NCBI GenBank assembly: GCA_937916025.1
Contig: CALGGX010000172.1
Span: 1-19,926, forward strand
Source: an uncultured Selenomonadales bacterium
GTDB taxonomy: Bacteria; Bacillota_C; Negativicutes; Selenomonadales; Selenomonadaceae
Length of the DNA stretch: 19,926 nucleotides
Direction of reading: 5' to 3'
A program made the translations under genes and the position numbers. The notes beneath the pieces were generated by a model. That model had not been told where the DNA came from. It searched no databases and saw only the letters and a program-made list of their open reading frames with translations. Shown here piece after piece: positions 8,328 through 17,084 of this stretch. The first letter of the stretch is position 1; each line of letters starts with the position of its first letter.

Positions 8328-9743
8328 TCATCCGATCTTGTGGAGTTGAATTGCCGAGGTTCCGCCTTCGCCGTATTTGATGCCCGAGGTGAGGATCGTC
8401 AAGTCGCCGTGATTGACGAGCCCGTGATCGAGAGACGCCTTCGCCGCGAAACGGATCATGTCGTCGGGATTCATCCAAGGCACGCCCGGGATCGTAAAGA
8501 CGCCCCAACGCAAATTCAAATGCCGCGCGACGACTTGATCGGGAGTAAAGGCAATGATCTCCGCCTTCGGACGATATTTGGAGACAATTTTTGTCGTGAA
8601 GCCGGATTTGGTCGGAGTGATAATCGCCTTTGCATTGAGTTCGTAAGCGAGTTGGACGGTGGCGTGCGCGATCGCGTCCGTTTGCGAGCTCGTGTGATGC
8701 ATGCCTTTCGTCAAAAAGATCTGTTTGTATTCGAGCGATTCTTCCATGCGCTCGGCAATGCGTCTCATGGTCGCGGTCGCTTCGATCGGATATTTGCCGC
8801 CGGCGGTCTCGCCGCTCAACATAATCGCGTCCGCGCCGTCGAGGATCGCGTTGCCGACATCGGAAACTTCCGCGCGGGTCGGACGGGGATTGGTCGTCAT
8901 CGACTCGAGCATCTGCGTCGCCACAATGACCGGTTTGCCTGCCGCGTTGCATTTTTTGATGATGTTCTTTTGAATGATCGGAACATCTTCGGCGGGAATT
9001 TCGACACCGAGATCGCCGCGCGCAACCATGATGCCGTCCGAAACCGCAATGATCTCATCGATGTTGTCGACGCCGGCTTTGTTTTCGATTTTTGGAATGA
9101 TCTCCATATGACCGCCGTGCTTTTCGACGAGCGCGCGAATTTCTTTGACGTCATCGGCGCGCTGAATGAACGACGCCGCGATAAAGTCCATGTCGTTTTT
9201 GATGCCGAAGATGATGTCTTTTTCGTCCTGTTCGGAAACGGCGGGCAGTCCGAGCGCAACGCCCGGGGCGGCAACGCGCTTACGCGTGCTCATCTTGCCG
9301 GAGTTGAGGATCGTCGTGACGATGTCTTTGTCTTTGATCTCGTCGACGAGAATCTCGACAAGTCCGTCGGAGAGGAGAAGTTTATCGCCGGGCTTGACTT
9401 CGGCGTAGAGATTTTTGTGGCTGACGGCAACGTGAGTTTCATCGCCGGGCTCATCGGATTGCGTGAGGACGAATTTGTTGCCGGCGGTGAGCATGACCGA
9501 GCCGTCTTTGAATTCGCCGAGCCGCATCTCCGGTCCCTTGGTGTCGAGGATCAGCGAGATGATCTTCTTCGACTTCTTTGCGGCTTCGCGGACGCGGTTG
9601 ATGCGCATCAGATGCCCTTCGTGATCGCCATGCGAGAAATTGAAGCGCGCGCAGTTCATGCCGTTCTCGATGAGCTTTTCGACGATACCCGGAGCATCGG
9701 TCGCCGGACCTTGCGTGCAGATGATCTTCGTCTTCTTCAACAT
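8328..9743 (-). CDS. pyk: Pyruvate kinase
   Basis: This 471-residue protein catalyses the last step of glycolysis, phosphoenolpyruvate plus ADP to pyruvate plus ATP, in the cytoplasm. Visible features are the N-terminal substrate/nucleotide residues in ARFNFSHG (32-39), the signature IIPKIENKAGV with the catalytic Lys218 and metal ligand Glu220, Asp244 in ARGDLGVEIP, and VATQMLESMTTNPRPTRAE further on. The motif DTKGPEMR carries Glu72 where K+-independent enzymes have Lys, so a K+-dependent enzyme is predicted. The C-terminal domain is of normal length, and the extra PEP-utiliser-like domain of Bacillus pyruvate kinases is absent. I chose the ATG at 9743 because GGAGG lies seven bases upstream; an upstream in-frame TTG overlaps that site. 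CTQGPA near the N-terminus has Gln where Ile or Leu is usual. It is a single-gene unit with its own promoter and terminator. Confidence 0.97.
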   Translation of the reverse strand: MLKKTKIICTQGPATDAPGIVEKLIENGMNCARFNFSHGDHEGHLMRINRVREAAKKSKKIISLILDTKGPEMRLGEFKDGSVMLTAGNKFVLTQSDEPGDETHVAVSHKNLYAEVKPGDKLLLSDGLVEILVDEIKDKDIVTTILNSGKMSTRKRVAAPGVALGLPAVSEQDEKDIIFGIKNDMDFIAASFIQRADDVKEIRALVEKHGGHMEIIPKIENKAGVDNIDEIIAVSDGIMVARGDLGVEIPAEDVPIIQKNIIKKCNAAGKPVIVATQMLESMTTNPRPTRAEVSDVGNAILDGADAIMLSGETAGGKYPIEATATMRRIAERMEESLEYKQIFLTKGMHHTSSQTDAIAHATVQLAYELNAKAIITPTKSGFTTKIVSKYRPKAEIIAFTPDQVVARHLNLRWGVFTIPGVPWMNPDDMIRFAAKASLDHGLVNHGDLTILTSGIKYGEGGTSAIQLHKIG

Positions 9744-9787
9744 GATTTTGCCTCCCAACTGAAACAGAATTTTTATCGATTATCGAG

Positions 9788-9816
9788 ATTATACAATGTT
9801 TCGTTCCGCGCGGCAA
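9788..9816 (-). promoter_or_regulatory. Promoter of pyk
   Basis: Minus strand: a perfect -10 TATAAT (9793-9788) lies 17 bp after TTGCCG (9816-9811), which matches four of six -35 positions. Transcription would start near 9781, giving a leader of about 37 nt before the pyk ATG. The -35 lies immediately beyond the T-run of the addA terminator. Confidence 0.7.
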
Positions 9817-9817
9817 T

Positions 9818-9840
9818 AAAAAAAATCCGCCGAAGCGGAG
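9818..9840 (-). terminator. Rho-independent terminator after addA
   Basis: On the minus strand TCCGC (9830-9826 counterpart arm at 9839-9835), a TTCG tetraloop and GCGGA form a 5-bp stem closed by the very stable UUCG loop, followed by eight T (9825-9818). It begins three bases after the addA stop codon. Confidence 0.8.
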
Positions 9841-9842
9841 AT

Positions 9843-12800
9843 TTAAATGTCGATCAGAGCTCCCGTCGACAGCATGAAAATATGTTTTTCGGAGACGCGC
9901 TCATGCAGGATCGACTCGACCGCCTTCGCATACAGTTCGAGCTGCAGTTGATATTTCCGACGAACGACTTCCGAATCCGCGATGCGATCGGTTTTGTAGT
10001 CGAGCAATATCAAACCGCCGACGTCGCGAAACAGCACGTCGATGATGCCTTGAATGAAAATCCGATCTCGGACGCCCGGCAATGCCTTTGCGGCGAGCAG
10101 TTCATTAATTTCCGACGACGCGACGAGGAAGCCGAACGGCAATTCGCGATAAACTTTTTCCGCGCGGAGCAGTCGACGTCCGAAGTCACTCTCGAAAAAC
10201 GTCGCGATGTTCTTTCGACGAATCGATTGCGCCTGCTCCGGCGATAAAATCTTCCGCTCGACCATGTTTGCGATCTGATCAGAAATGCCGCGCATCGACA
10301 AATCTCCGCGCAAATTCAGATGTTGCATGACAGAATGCATGGCAATTCCGTATTCGGCTCCCGTCAATCGCTTCTCCTGCTCGAAATTCGGACGGCGATA
10401 TTGCTGTTCCTCACGCATGACGTTGACCGTCAACTCGTCCTCGCCGAAGCGGCGTTTGAGTTCGGTTACCGACATTTTTGCCGGGATATTTACCGTCTGC
10501 TCCGTCGACGTATCGGGAAGCTCCGCGCGGATTTTTTTTTCTTCGACGACGGGCGTCTCGCCCTCGCCGATTTTGATCGTCTTTGCGTCGACAATTTTCT
10601 GCTCGATCGAACGCGTTCGTCTTGTCAACGCGAGCATGATCCAATCGAGAAACGAGCGCGCGTCGAGCACCGCAAAGCCCGGCAATCGATTGAAATGCTC
10701 GAAATGCCGATATTTTTCGCTGCCGCCTCTTTCGACGCTGCCGACGAGGATCAATTTCTCCCGCGCGCGCGTCATGGCAACGTAGAGAATGCGAAGCTCC
10801 TCGGCGAGCAGTTCGTTCAAACCGCGTTTGGCGATCACGCGCCGAGCGAGTGTCGGGATTTTGATCGGAAGATTTTCAAGCATGCGATACGGTCCGGCTC
10901 CGAATTCTTTATGCGTGAGCAATGACTTCGCCGTTTCGTCTTTGACATTGAATTTATGTCCGAGATCGGCAACGAAGACGACGGGGAATTCGAGCCCTTT
11001 CGATTTGTGCACGGTCATGATGCGGACGACGTTTTCATTCTCGCCGAGTGTCCGCGCGGATTTGAGATCGTTGTCGAGCTCGCGAATTTTTTTGATAAAC
11101 TGCAGAAATCTCGACAGCCCTCGGAACGACGTTTGCTCGTAAGTCGCCGCCCGATCGATCAGCATTCGGAGATTTGCCTGCCGTTGCCGCCCGTCATTCA
11201 TTGCCGCAACCGCCTCGTAATATTTCGTTTGCCGATAGATCGTCGAGAGCAATTCCGGCACGCTCATCGTCATTGACATATCGCGCCACTGCTTGAGATT
11301 GCGAATAAAGTCGACGGCTTTCGGATTGCCTTCGGCGGCGGAGAGTGTCAACAGAGTGTAGAGATCGTCATTCGGCGAGATGATTTTCAATTGCGCGAGC
11401 TCATCGGCGGTGAACTTTCCGAGCGGCGAGAGTAAGACCGCCGCCATGGGAATATCCTGCCGCGCGTTGTCGAGCACCGTCAACAGCGAGACGATCACTT
11501 GAATTTCCGTGGCGCGAAAATACGTCGACTCATCGGCAGAATACGCGTCGATGCCGTTCTTTTTGAGCACGTCGAGGATCGCGCCCGTCGACTTCGCCGC
11601 CGAGCGGAGCAGAATGACGATGTCTCGATATTGGATCGGGCGGTACGCCTTCAGTTCTTTGTCGAAAACAAGAGTGCCTTCGGCGATCAATTGTTTGATG
11701 CGCTCGGCAATCAATTGCGTTTCGAGCTCGATGCGGCTTGCTTTAATCTTATCGGCTGAAGCATCGCGCGGCGAAAAATCGGCGTTGGTTTTGACGATGC
11801 CGCCGTCGTCTTCGAGTTTGATGTCGAAAGAATTTTTGTCGGTCGAGACCAAAAGAAACTCCGTCGGCGTATCGAGCATCTTGCCGTCGACGGCAGGATA
11901 TTCCGCGCCGCAATTCAATCGCGCGTCGTCGGTATAATCGATCTCGACGGCGTCTTTTTGCATCAGCCGCTCGAAGACGAAATTGACGGCATCAATCACT
12001 TCGGAGCGCGAGCGGAAACTCATCGACAGCTCGATGCGTTGACAATCTTCGCGCTTCGGATATTCCTCGTACTTTTTCATGAACAGCGTCGGATCGGCAA
12101 GTCGGAAGCGATAGATCGATTGCTTGACATCGCCCACAACAAAAAGATTCTCGCCATCGGAGATCGATTGCAGGATCGCTTCCTGAACCTCGTTGGTATC
12201 CTGATACTCGTCGATCATCACGGTCTTGTATTTCTTGCGAAGCGCGTTTGCGATCGAATGATCATCGAGAATGTTCAGCGCGAAATGCTCCATATCGGAA
12301 AAATCGATGATGCATTTATCGCGTTTGGCGGCGGCGTAAGCGTCGGCGAAGGCGAGCGTCACTCGGACGAGCATTTCAATCGACGGGCGCACCGCGCGGA
12401 GGTCTTCGAGCAATCGCTCGGGCGGCGCGAAGAAGTATTGCTTCTTCAGCTCGGCAATGCGTTTTTTATAGCCGTTGTCTCGGAGTGATCTGACTTGATC
12501 TTTCAGCTCGGGCTCGACGCCGCGCAAATTCAGCCGAACAAAAGATTTTGAGTTGATCAATTTAAACAGCCGTTGCCAATCGGCTTGAAACGCGCGCTTG
12601 AATTCATCGAGCAACTCCGCATCGTCGAGCAGACATTTCGGAATGTCTTTTGCAAAAAGCGATTGAACGAGCTCGCATTCGCCGACAGCCGCATCGAGCT
12701 CGAAGAGTATTTGTTTGCATGCTTCCGAATACCAACGCGTTTGCTCGAGCGAGCCGTCTTCGGCAATATCGAAATCGGACGGGAGCGAGAGCAGCCATGC

Positions 12801-13082
12801 TTTGGGATCGGGATGACTTTGCGCCGTGTCATACAACTCGATCACGAGCTCATGCAATGCCGAATCTCCGTGCTCGTTGCCGCCGAACTCGTCCGTAAAT
12901 CGCTGAAATTTCTTCCGAACTGCTTCATCGGACGCGGCGTAATGTTGCTCGAAAACTTCCTCGACAATTTCCTGCTTGAAAATGTTGAGTTCATGCTCGT
13001 CCGCCGCGCGGAACTTCGGATCGAGATTGATTTTTGCAAAGTGCCGATGCAAGAGCATTTGGCAAAAGGCGTGCACCGTCAT
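9843..13082 (-). CDS. addA: AddA helicase-nuclease subunit, main fragment (5' end displaced by a frame break)
   Basis: AddA is the UvrD-like helicase and RecB-type nuclease subunit of AddAB, which processes double-strand breaks for recombination. In this 1,079-codon frame I see MTVHAFC (helicase motif Ic region), motif [11 protein letters not shown] (290-298), motif [14 protein letters not shown] (317-327), the motif V region [21 protein letters not shown], and motif [18 protein letters not shown]. The C-terminal nuclease motif GIIDVLF is followed by LLDYKTD (Asp1015, Asp1028, Lys1030) and [12 protein letters not shown]. The listed start is only the first in-frame ATG. Homology continues upstream in this frame to about 13136 ([13 protein letters not shown]), where it breaks off; the Walker A portion continues in another frame. 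Total length with both parts is about 1,155 residues, somewhat short for the family. The gene lies just after dedA and ends at its own terminator. No addB lies beside it. Confidence 0.9.
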   Translation of the reverse strand: MTVHAFCQMLLHRHFAKINLDPKFRAADEHELNIFKQEIVEEVFEQHYAASDEAVRKKFQRFTDEFGGNEHGDSALHELVIELYDTAQSHPDPKAWLLSLPSDFDIAEDGSLEQTRWYSEACKQILFELDAAVGECELVQSLFAKDIPKCLLDDAELLDEFKRAFQADWQRLFKLINSKSFVRLNLRGVEPELKDQVRSLRDNGYKKRIAELKKQYFFAPPERLLEDLRAVRPSIEMLVRVTLAFADAYAAAKRDKCIIDFSDMEHFALNILDDHSIANALRKKYKTVMIDEYQDTNEVQEAILQSISDGENLFVVGDVKQSIYRFRLADPTLFMKKYEEYPKREDCQRIELSMSFRSRSEVIDAVNFVFERLMQKDAVEIDYTDDARLNCGAEYPAVDGKMLDTPTEFLLVSTDKNSFDIKLEDDGGIVKTNADFSPRDASADKIKASRIELETQLIAERIKQLIAEGTLVFDKELKAYRPIQYRDIVILLRSAAKSTGAILDVLKKNGIDAYSADESTYFRATEIQVIVSLLTVLDNARQDIPMAAVLLSPLGKFTADELAQLKIISPNDDLYTLLTLSAAEGNPKAVDFIRNLKQWRDMSMTMSVPELLSTIYRQTKYYEAVAAMNDGRQRQANLRMLIDRAATYEQTSFRGLSRFLQFIKKIRELDNDLKSARTLGENENVVRIMTVHKSKGLEFPVVFVADLGHKFNVKDETAKSLLTHKEFGAGPYRMLENLPIKIPTLARRVIAKRGLNELLAEELRILYVAMTRAREKLILVGSVERGGSEKYRHFEHFNRLPGFAVLDARSFLDWIMLALTRRTRSIEQKIVDAKTIKIGEGETPVVEEKKIRAELPDTSTEQTVNIPAKMSVTELKRRFGEDELTVNVMREEQQYRRPNFEQEKRLTGAEYGIAMHSVMQHLNLRGDLSMRGISDQIANMVERKILSPEQAQSIRRKNIATFFESDFGRRLLRAEKVYRELPFGFLVASSEINELLAAKALPGVRDRIFIQGIIDVLFRDVGGLILLDYKTDRIADSEVVRRKYQLQLELYAKAVESILHERVSEKHIFMLSTGALIDI

Positions 13083-13314
13083 GATCGACGCGCTCGAGAG
13101 CAGGATCGATTGCCGCTCGAGCCGATCGAGTTGTTCGGGCGGTATTGGTAAACGTCACGACGAGCAGGCGATCGATATCGCAAACGCCGTCGAGAATCAT
13201 GTTGACGATGCGCTCGACGAGGACGGCGGTTTTGCCCGAGCCGGCGGCGGCAGAAACGAGCAGGTTTTTGCCATGCGTTTCGATTGCTTTGGATTGATCG
13301 GCAGTCCAACCCAT
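12991..13314 (-). pseudogene. addA: addA 5' fragment carrying Walker A, out of frame with the rest
   Basis: The ATG at 13314 has AAAGGAG ten bases upstream and begins [18 protein letters not shown], a typical AddA start with the Q motif. Walker [16 protein letters not shown] (22-36) and [14 protein letters not shown] (46-59) follow. After residue 59 (13138) the frame gives unrelated sequence to a stop at 12991, while the correct continuation, [17 protein letters not shown], lies in the neighbouring frame from 13136. Relative to the family, roughly 20 residues that follow TFTN (the AAxEMxxRI segment) are missing. The change is therefore a deletion of a length not divisible by three, not a simple one-base slip. 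A genuine pseudogene and an assembly or consensus error are both possible. Confidence 0.75.
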
Positions 13315-13318
13315 GCGA

Positions 13319-13912
13319 TCACTTCTCCTTTCGACGCAAGAAGATCACGGCGATGACGATGATGCAGACGACGACGAACGCGATGCTTACTTCATGCCCG
13401 ATCTCAAGCAGATATTTCCAACTCTCGCCGAGCTTCATTCCGGCGAAGAGGATCAACGCCGTCCACGGCAGAGACCCGGCGAATGTCAGCGCGAGGAATT
13501 TGATCAAATCGACGGCGGCAAATCCGGCGGGCAACGAGATGAATGTCCTTACAACGGGCAACATTCGGCTGAAAAAAACCGCGCGGAGACCGTAGCGATC
13601 AAACCAACGTTGCGCCATGTCCACGTGCGATTTTTTGATGAGAAAATATTTGCCGTACTTGTCGACGAAAGGACGTCCGCCCTTCATGCCGACGACATAC
13701 GCGAAGATTGAGCCGAGCATTCCGCCGATCATTCCCGCGATCATTGCGCCGGTGAATGTCATGCGTTCGGCGAAAATTAAATATCCGGCAAAGCCGAGGA
13801 TCAATTCGCTTGGGATCGGGATGCAGGCATTTTCCATTGCCATCAACAGCGCGACGGCGAAATATCCGTACGTGTCGATGAATGTCAAAAATGTTTGCGA
13901 CAGTTGTTCCAT
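13319..13912 (-). CDS. DedA/SNARE-associated (VTT-domain) membrane protein
   Basis: This is a 197-residue integral membrane protein of the DedA family, some of whose members translocate or recycle polyprenyl phosphate or phospholipids across the membrane. The family hallmarks are an early hydrophobic helix ending in [10 protein letters not shown] (re-entrant region), a Gly-rich helix [17 protein letters not shown], and the signature [18 protein letters not shown] with its conserved Arg and Pro-Ala-Gly. Two further membrane helices and a basic tail RRKEK follow. I chose the ATG at 13912, since GGAG lies a proper distance upstream; a longer in-frame start would run into the divergent tatD gene. 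The stop overlaps the ribosome binding region of addA (the two genes are 4 bp apart), so they are probably co-transcribed. The substrate cannot be told from sequence. Confidence 0.92.
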   Translation of the reverse strand: MEQLSQTFLTFIDTYGYFAVALLMAMENACIPIPSELILGFAGYLIFAERMTFTGAMIAGMIGGMLGSIFAYVVGMKGGRPFVDKYGKYFLIKKSHVDMAQRWFDRYGLRAVFFSRMLPVVRTFISLPAGFAAVDLIKFLALTFAGSLPWTALILFAGMKLGESWKYLLEIGHEVSIAFVVVCIIVIAVIFLRRKEK

Positions 13913-13940
13913 TTGATCGCTCCGTTCGTTGTGGTAGAAT
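13913..13940 (+). promoter_or_regulatory. Candidate promoter of tatD in the divergent dedA-tatD gap
   Basis: TTGATC (13913-13918) and TAGAAT (13935-13940) are separated by 16 bp. The -10 is preceded by TGG, an extended -10 arrangement. Transcription would begin near 13947, right at the tatD ribosome binding site, giving a very short leader. The whole gap is only 49 bp, so any dedA promoter must overlap it or lie within tatD. Confidence 0.45.
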
Positions 13941-13961
13941 ATCGGCAGGAGGTTGATTGGT

Positions 13962-14744
13962 TTGACCGAAAATATTTTTGTTGACACTCACTGCCATTTG
14001 AATGATGAAAAATTCGCCGCCGATCTCGAGTCGACGATTGCTCGCGCGGTTGCGGCGGGCGTGACTCGCATGATCAATTTCGGCGATACGATGACGAGTT
14101 CCGCGCGGGTTGTCGAGCTGGCTTCGGCGCATGAAAATCTTTTTGCGGGAGTCGGCATTCATCCCGAGGAAGCCTTTGAAATGACTGATGCCGATTGTGA
14201 TCGACTCGCGTCGATGGCAGGCGAAAAAAAAGTTGTTGCGATCGGCGAGATCGGTTTGGATTACTATTGGGAGAAAGATTCCGAGCGTCGTCGATTGCAA
14301 CAAAAAATCTTCATTCGGCAACTCGATATTGCGCGTCAATTGGATCTGCCGGTATGCATTCACGAGCGGGAAGCGCATGGCGATGCGATGCAAATTCTGA
14401 AACGCGAAGGGCGCGGCTTGCGCGGCGTAATGCACTGCTACAGCGGCGGTTTGGAAATGGCGCGGGAGTTATGGAAGATGGGCTGGCTGATCGGCATCGA
14501 CGGTCCGTTGACGTTCAAAAACGCGGCGAAGTTGCCTGAAATTGTCAAAGCCGCGCCGTCGGACATGCTGTTGATTGAAACGGACGCGCCTTACATGGCA
14601 CCGACTCCGCATCGCGGCAAGAGGAATGAACCGGCATATGTGATTTTGATTGCGGAAAAACTCGCCGAGTTCCGCGCGGAGCCGCTCGAATCGATCGCCG
14701 AGATGACGACGCGCAATGCCGAGAGGCTTTATTTCAATTCGTAA
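13962..14744 (+). CDS. tatD: TatD-family metal-dependent DNase/hydrolase
   Basis: This 260-residue TIM-barrel hydrolase belongs to the TatD (YcfH/YabD) family, metal-dependent nucleases with 3'-5' exonuclease or related activity in the cytoplasm. Metal-site motifs appear in order: FVDTHCHL (HxH near the N-terminus), GEIGLDYYW (Glu), VCIHERE (His), MHCYSGG (His) and IETDAPYMAP (Asp). Length is normal. I set the start at the TTG at 13962, nine bases after AGGAGG (13947-13952); the in-frame TTG at 13953 touches that site and is less likely. The stop codon lies inside a heptamer repeat array shared with the end of tsaD. Confidence 0.93.
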   Translation: MTENIFVDTHCHLNDEKFAADLESTIARAVAAGVTRMINFGDTMTSSARVVELASAHENLFAGVGIHPEEAFEMTDADCDRLASMAGEKKVVAIGEIGLDYYWEKDSERRRLQQKIFIRQLDIARQLDLPVCIHEREAHGDAMQILKREGRGLRGVMHCYSGGLEMARELWKMGWLIGIDGPLTFKNAAKLPEIVKAAPSDMLLIETDAPYMAPTPHRGKRNEPAYVILIAEKLAEFRAEPLESIAEMTTRNAERLYFNS

Positions 14745-14810
14745 TTCTTAATTCGTAATTCGTAATTGGGGTGACGTTTTTTCATTACGCATTACGCATT
14801 ACGCATTGTA
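14736..14810. repeat. Two heptamer arrays of opposite polarity at the convergent ends of tatD and tsaD
   Basis: Array A (14736-14767) reads aattcgt, aattctt, aattcgt, aattcgt, aatt. Array B (14783-14810) reads cattacg three times, then cattgta. The reverse complement of the B unit is cgtaatg, differing at one base from the cgtaatt phase of array A, so the arrays can pair as an imperfect stem around the 15-base spacer 14768-14782 that contains six T. The tatD stop (14742-14744) falls in array A. Array B supplies the last tsaD codons (Met-Arg-Asn-Ala) and its stop at 14794-14792. It may act as a two-way transcription end. It resembles the short tandem heptamers known from other bacterial genomes. 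Confidence 0.85.
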
Positions 14811-15814
14811 ATTCCCAGCGTCGGAATTGCATTGAGATCGGAACCGGCGAACTCGCCGACGATTGATTGATAATATCCGCGGCAGGCAATCATCGCCGCA
14901 TTATCCGTGCAGAGGATTTTCGACGGATAAAAAAATGCAAATCCATGTTTTTCGCATGCCGCGCGGAGCCGAGATTCCAATGCCGAATTTGCGGCAACCC
15001 CTCCCGCGAGCACGATCGATTGCAATCCGAATCGCTCCGCCGCGTCAATCGTCTTGTCGATCAGCGTGTCGACGACCGTGCGCTGAAAACTTGCGGCAAC
15101 ATTCGCCTTGTCGATCTGCTCGCCCTTCATTGCCGCCGTGTTCAGGTAATTCAGCACGGCAGACTTCAAACCGCTGAAACTGAAATCAAACTCGTCGACC
15201 TTCGGATGCGGAAATTCAATCGCATTCGGATCGCCGAGCTTTGCGAGCTTGTCAATCTCCGGACCGCCCGGATACGGCAATTCCATTACGCGCGCGATCT
15301 TGTCAAAGGCTTCTCCGGCGGCATCGTCTCGCGTCTGACCGAGCAACTCGAAGTCGTTGTATGTCTTCATGAAAATCAGCGCGGTGTGTCCTCCCGATAC
15401 GATCAATGACAGAAACGGCGGCTCGAGTTGCGGATGCGATAAGAAGTTGGCAAAAATATGTCCCTGCAGATGATTGACGGCGAGCAACGGCTTTTCGAGC
15501 GCGAAGGCGAGCGTCTTTGCAGTCGAAACGCCGACGAGCAACGCGCCGACCAATCCCGGACCGTACGTCACGGCGATTTGATCGATATCGGCGAGTTTGA
15601 TTTGCGCCGCGCGAATTGCTTCATCGACGACGGGCATGATGTTGACGATGTGTCGACGCGAGGCGATCTCCGGCACGACGCCGCCGAATTTCTGATGCAC
15701 GGGAATTTGCGTCGAGATGATGTTTGAAAGGATCGAGCGTCCGCCGCGAAGAACAGCCGCCGCCGTTTCGTCGCAACTCGTCTCGATTCCGAGCGTAATG
15801 ATATCTTCAGTCAT
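14792..15814 (-). CDS. tsaD: tRNA N6-threonylcarbamoyladenosine (t6A37) transferase TsaD
   Basis: TsaD transfers the threonylcarbamoyl group from TC-AMP to A37 of ANN-decoding tRNAs, together with TsaB and TsaE. The 340-residue protein shows the ASKHA fold motifs: LGIETSCDETAAAV at the N-terminus, VTYGPGLVGALLVG, the metal-binding HLQGH (His115 and His119), SLIVSGGHTAL, DDAAGEAFDKIARV, FDFSFSGLKSAV, VLAGGVAANS and CTDNAAMIA (Asp304). Length is normal for bacteria. The ATG at 15814 has AAGGATC upstream, 10 bp after the stop of the SGNH hydrolase gene, so it is the last gene of the ABC-F operon. Its last four residues (MRNA) and stop are made from the heptamer array shared with tatD. tsaB and tsaE are not in the window. 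Confidence 0.97.
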   Translation of the reverse strand: MTEDIITLGIETSCDETAAAVLRGGRSILSNIISTQIPVHQKFGGVVPEIASRRHIVNIMPVVDEAIRAAQIKLADIDQIAVTYGPGLVGALLVGVSTAKTLAFALEKPLLAVNHLQGHIFANFLSHPQLEPPFLSLIVSGGHTALIFMKTYNDFELLGQTRDDAAGEAFDKIARVMELPYPGGPEIDKLAKLGDPNAIEFPHPKVDEFDFSFSGLKSAVLNYLNTAAMKGEQIDKANVAASFQRTVVDTLIDKTIDAAERFGLQSIVLAGGVAANSALESRLRAACEKHGFAFFYPSKILCTDNAAMIACRGYYQSIVGEFAGSDLNAIPTLGITMRNA

Positions 15815-15824
15815 TTTTGATCCT

Positions 15825-17084
15825 TCAATTATTCCAAAGTGTTTCGTTTGCTTTCAACCACTCGGCAACGGCATGCCCGATGATCAATTTGCCTTCGTCG
15901 TCGGGATGCAGACCGTCCGATGTCAAATCCGCGCGGAGCTCGCCGTGATTATCCTCGAACTCGCCCGTCAAATCGATGTGATGCGGTTGCCGACGAATCC
16001 AATCGCAAAGAAATTGATAATGTGTCTGCCAATCATACGGCGGAATTTCGATCATCTTGCTCCGCCGAATCAGCCGCTCGTTGACCGGCGTCGGCGTAAT
16101 GAATACCGGCGTGATGCCGTAATAACTGCATTTGTCGACAAGCATCGCGTAATTCGTCACCGAATGCCAACCGGAAATATCTCCGCGAAAATCGTTGACG
16201 CCCGCCATGATAATCAGCACCTTCGGCTCGAAAGGCAATACATCCCGCTCGAAACGATCGACGATCTCATCGGTGGTATCACCGCTCTTGCCGAGATTTT
16301 TCACCGGCACATCGCAATACGTCTCCCAATTGTAGATCGTCATCGACGGCGGCACGCTTACGGCTCCTCCGCCATGCGTGATGCTGTCACCGAGCGCGCA
16401 TACCCGATTCGGCGAAGACACTCGAAACGACGTTCCGTCCGATTGCTCCGACCACTCGGACATTGCAAAACCGTAATCCGACATCGCGCGCACCCGCCAA
16501 TAATAATTGCCGCCTTCGTTGACGGGAGATTCATCGTAGTAATCATACACGTCGTCTTTTCCGCGCTTGAAAGCCTCGTACTCGCGAACGAGCTCGCCGT
16601 CTTTGAACAGCTGAATTTGGTAAAAATCCGCTCCGTGCGTCGGCACCCACGAATACACCGGATACAACGGACCGTAATCCATTTTTTCAAACTCGGTCGT
16701 GGTTTTCGGTGCCGTCGGATTAATCTCGATGCGAAGCACGTCGAGCTCGTCGGCAATCGTCTTGCCGCTCATGTTGATCGCCTCGATGTGAAACACTTTG
16801 TTGACGTTGTTGACTTCGAGCTCGATGCCGTTGATGTAAGTCGAATGTTCTTCGCCGTCGAATGTCACGCGATATTTCACCGCGCCCGGAATGAGCTTCC
16901 ATGACAATCGCAAAACCATCTTCATGTTTTCGTTCGGCTGCACGTCCGAGGGAGTCGCGTCAATGATCTCCGGTTTCGGCGCGGCAACTTCTTTCGGCAC
17001 CGGCGGCGGCGAGTTGTCCGCGAGCGTCGTCACCGCCGTCAACATCAATAAAAAAAACGTCAGGAGCAACGCAACTTTTTTCAA
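15825..17084 (-). CDS. Secreted SGNH/GDSL hydrolase with N-terminal Fn3-like modules
   Basis: This 419-residue exported protein has a signal peptide at 1-22 (KK, then LLLTFFLLMLTAVTTLA) and a Pro-rich linker. About residues 38-222 look like two fibronectin-III-like modules; the second ends YYWRVRAMSDYG then SEW. A C-terminal SGNH esterase domain follows. Block I is CALGDSITHGGG with nucleophile Ser234, block II is NLGKSGDTT (Gly265 or Gly268), block III is AGVNDFRG (Asn297) and block V is SDGLHPDDEG with Asp390 and His393, so the catalytic set is complete. It probably removes acyl groups from a polysaccharide or other envelope substrate; the exact substrate is unknown. The TTG at 17084 is chosen because GGAGG lies seven bases upstream and it yields a clean signal peptide; an earlier TTG covers the binding site. 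Its start overlaps the ABC-F stop (TTGA). Confidence 0.9.
   Translation of the reverse strand: MKKVALLLTFFLLMLTAVTTLADNSPPPVPKEVAAPKPEIIDATPSDVQPNENMKMVLRLSWKLIPGAVKYRVTFDGEEHSTYINGIELEVNNVNKVFHIEAINMSGKTIADELDVLRIEINPTAPKTTTEFEKMDYGPLYPVYSWVPTHGADFYQIQLFKDGELVREYEAFKRGKDDVYDYYDESPVNEGGNYYWRVRAMSDYGFAMSEWSEQSDGTSFRVSSPNRVCALGDSITHGGGAVSVPPSMTIYNWETYCDVPVKNLGKSGDTTDEIVDRFERDVLPFEPKVLIIMAGVNDFRGDISGWHSVTNYAMLVDKCSYYGITPVFITPTPVNERLIRRSKMIEIPPYDWQTHYQFLCDWIRRQPHHIDLTGEFEDNHGELRADLTSDGLHPDDEGKLIIGHAVAEWLKANETLWNN

Noticed and set aside
8340..10247. A 635-codon plus-strand open frame antisense to pyk and the end of addA
   Set aside because: Both minus-strand genes are unmistakable by motifs. The antisense frame has an Arg/Asp-rich composition expected from reading these codons backwards, and no ribosome binding site or domain.
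14736..14810. CRISPR-like array
   Set aside because: The units are only seven bases long, in direct tandem with no spacers.
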